From positions 186,001-250,000 of the forward strand of contig NZ_FOZG01000003.1 of NCBI RefSeq assembly GCF_900113315.1: DNA of 64,000 nt, written 5' to 3'. Made by a program: the position numbers and the translations under genes. Numbering within the stretch: the stretch's first letter is position 1; every line of letters begins with the position of its first letter. Positions 63,608 through 64,000 of the stretch are shown here, in pieces. Origin of the DNA: Sphingomonas jatrophae (GTDB taxonomy: Bacteria; Pseudomonadota; Alphaproteobacteria; Sphingomonadales; Sphingomonadaceae). A model generated the notes under the pieces. That model made no database searches. It was given only the letters and a program-made list of their open reading frames with translations, and had not been told where the DNA came from.

Positions 63608-64000
63608 CTAGTTGATGTTGCGCGCATAGCCTTCCCAGAAGGGCGCGCGCAGCTCGCGCCGGAGGATCTTGCCGGTCGGCCCGCGGGGCAGCGCCGGGAT
63701 GACATCGACGCTCTTGGGCAGTTTGTAACCGGCGATGCGCTGGCGGGCCCAGGCGATCACCTCGGCGGGCTCGATCGCGGTGCCGGGTTTCGCGACCGCG
63801 ACCGCCTTCACCTCCTCGCCCCATTTCGCGGAAGGCACGCCGATCACCGCCACCTCGGCGATGGCCGGATGCTCGTAGAGCGCGGCCTCGACCTCGGCCG
63901 GATAGACGTTCTCGCCGCCCGTCACGATCATGTCCTTCACCCGATCCTGGATGAAGAGGTAGCCGCCCTCGTCCAGATAGCCGGCATCGCCGGTGCGGAA
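63608..64000 (-). CDS. AMP-binding acyl-CoA synthetase, C-terminal part (runs off window)
   Basis: The frame is open to the window edge (131 codons including the stop). It contains the adenylate-forming motif TGDAGYLDEGG, the hinge region DRVKDMIVTGGENVYPAEVE, and the catalytic lysine end PRGPTGKILRREL. These are standard for the acyl- and aryl-CoA ligase family, which activates carboxylic acids with ATP and CoA. Which acid it takes cannot be seen in this C-terminal part. It fits a pathway that ends in CoA thioester degradation. Confidence 0.92.
   Translation of the reverse strand, partial: FRTGDAGYLDEGGYLFIQDRVKDMIVTGGENVYPAEVEAALYEHPAIAEVAVIGVPSAKWGEEVKAVAVAKPGTAIEPAEVIAWARQRIAGYKLPKSVDVIPALPRGPTGKILRRELRAPFWEGYARNIN

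Overview
The window is high-GC DNA from an alphaproteobacterium, most likely a sphingomonad (Sphingomonadaceae). The support is a CckA-type hybrid kinase, a recA preceded by the alphaproteobacterial SOS box GTTC-N7-GTTC, two large TonB-dependent receptors, a shortened arginine succinyltransferase (AST) operon, many GTG/TTG starts, and short palindromic repeats of the kind scattered through sphingomonad genomes. No rRNA, tRNA, CRISPR array, prophage or insertion sequence was recognised.

Region 1 (1 to about 31.8 kb) is mostly housekeeping. In order it holds a glutathione S-transferase fragment, recA, a single-domain response regulator, a JAB/MPN-like protein with an overlapping small exported protein, cckA, an M13 peptidase, a DUF2062 protein, smpB, a small McrA-head-like protein coupled to dapA, a soluble-lytic-transglycosylase-like protein, greB, a TonB-like protein, secA, argJ, a MerR regulator, hisI, purF, an SDR, a cyclopropane-fatty-acid synthase-like methyltransferase, a photolyase, a histone-deacetylase-like hydrolase, an esterase, rppH, a DUF481 protein, an M20 hydrolase with astA and astB, and a PilZ protein.

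Region 2 (about 31.9 to 42.7 kb) looks like a peptide-scavenging locus. One minus-strand series encodes a TonB-dependent receptor, two tandem paralogous exported amidohydrolases, an exported M20-like protein with substituted metal ligands, and a large exported M14 carboxypeptidase. A strong terminator follows the receptor gene. An Lrp/AsnC regulator is divergent from the receptor and is the obvious candidate regulator.

Region 3 (about 42.7 to 64 kb) is a catabolic island whose substrate I cannot name. It holds a 3-ketosteroid-dehydrogenase-like flavoprotein, three Rieske oxygenase alpha subunits, three SnoaL-like proteins, four NAD(P)-dependent dehydrogenases (three SDRs and a D-2-hydroxyacid dehydrogenase), a quinone oxidoreductase, an AhpD-like protein, VOC and EthD proteins, two ThuA-like proteins, an MFS transporter, a second TonB-dependent receptor, a TetR regulator and the end of an acyl-CoA synthetase. 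Many genes overlap by 1 to 8 bases. Promoter gaps carry dyad elements, including a 13-bp motif CGYTANNNTTTTG found in three gaps within 5.5 kb. The plausible flow is uptake by receptor and MFS carrier, Rieske hydroxylation, dehydrogenation and double-bond introduction, then CoA activation. No Rieske beta subunit, ferredoxin, reductase or ring-cleavage dioxygenase lies in the window, so the pathway is incomplete here.
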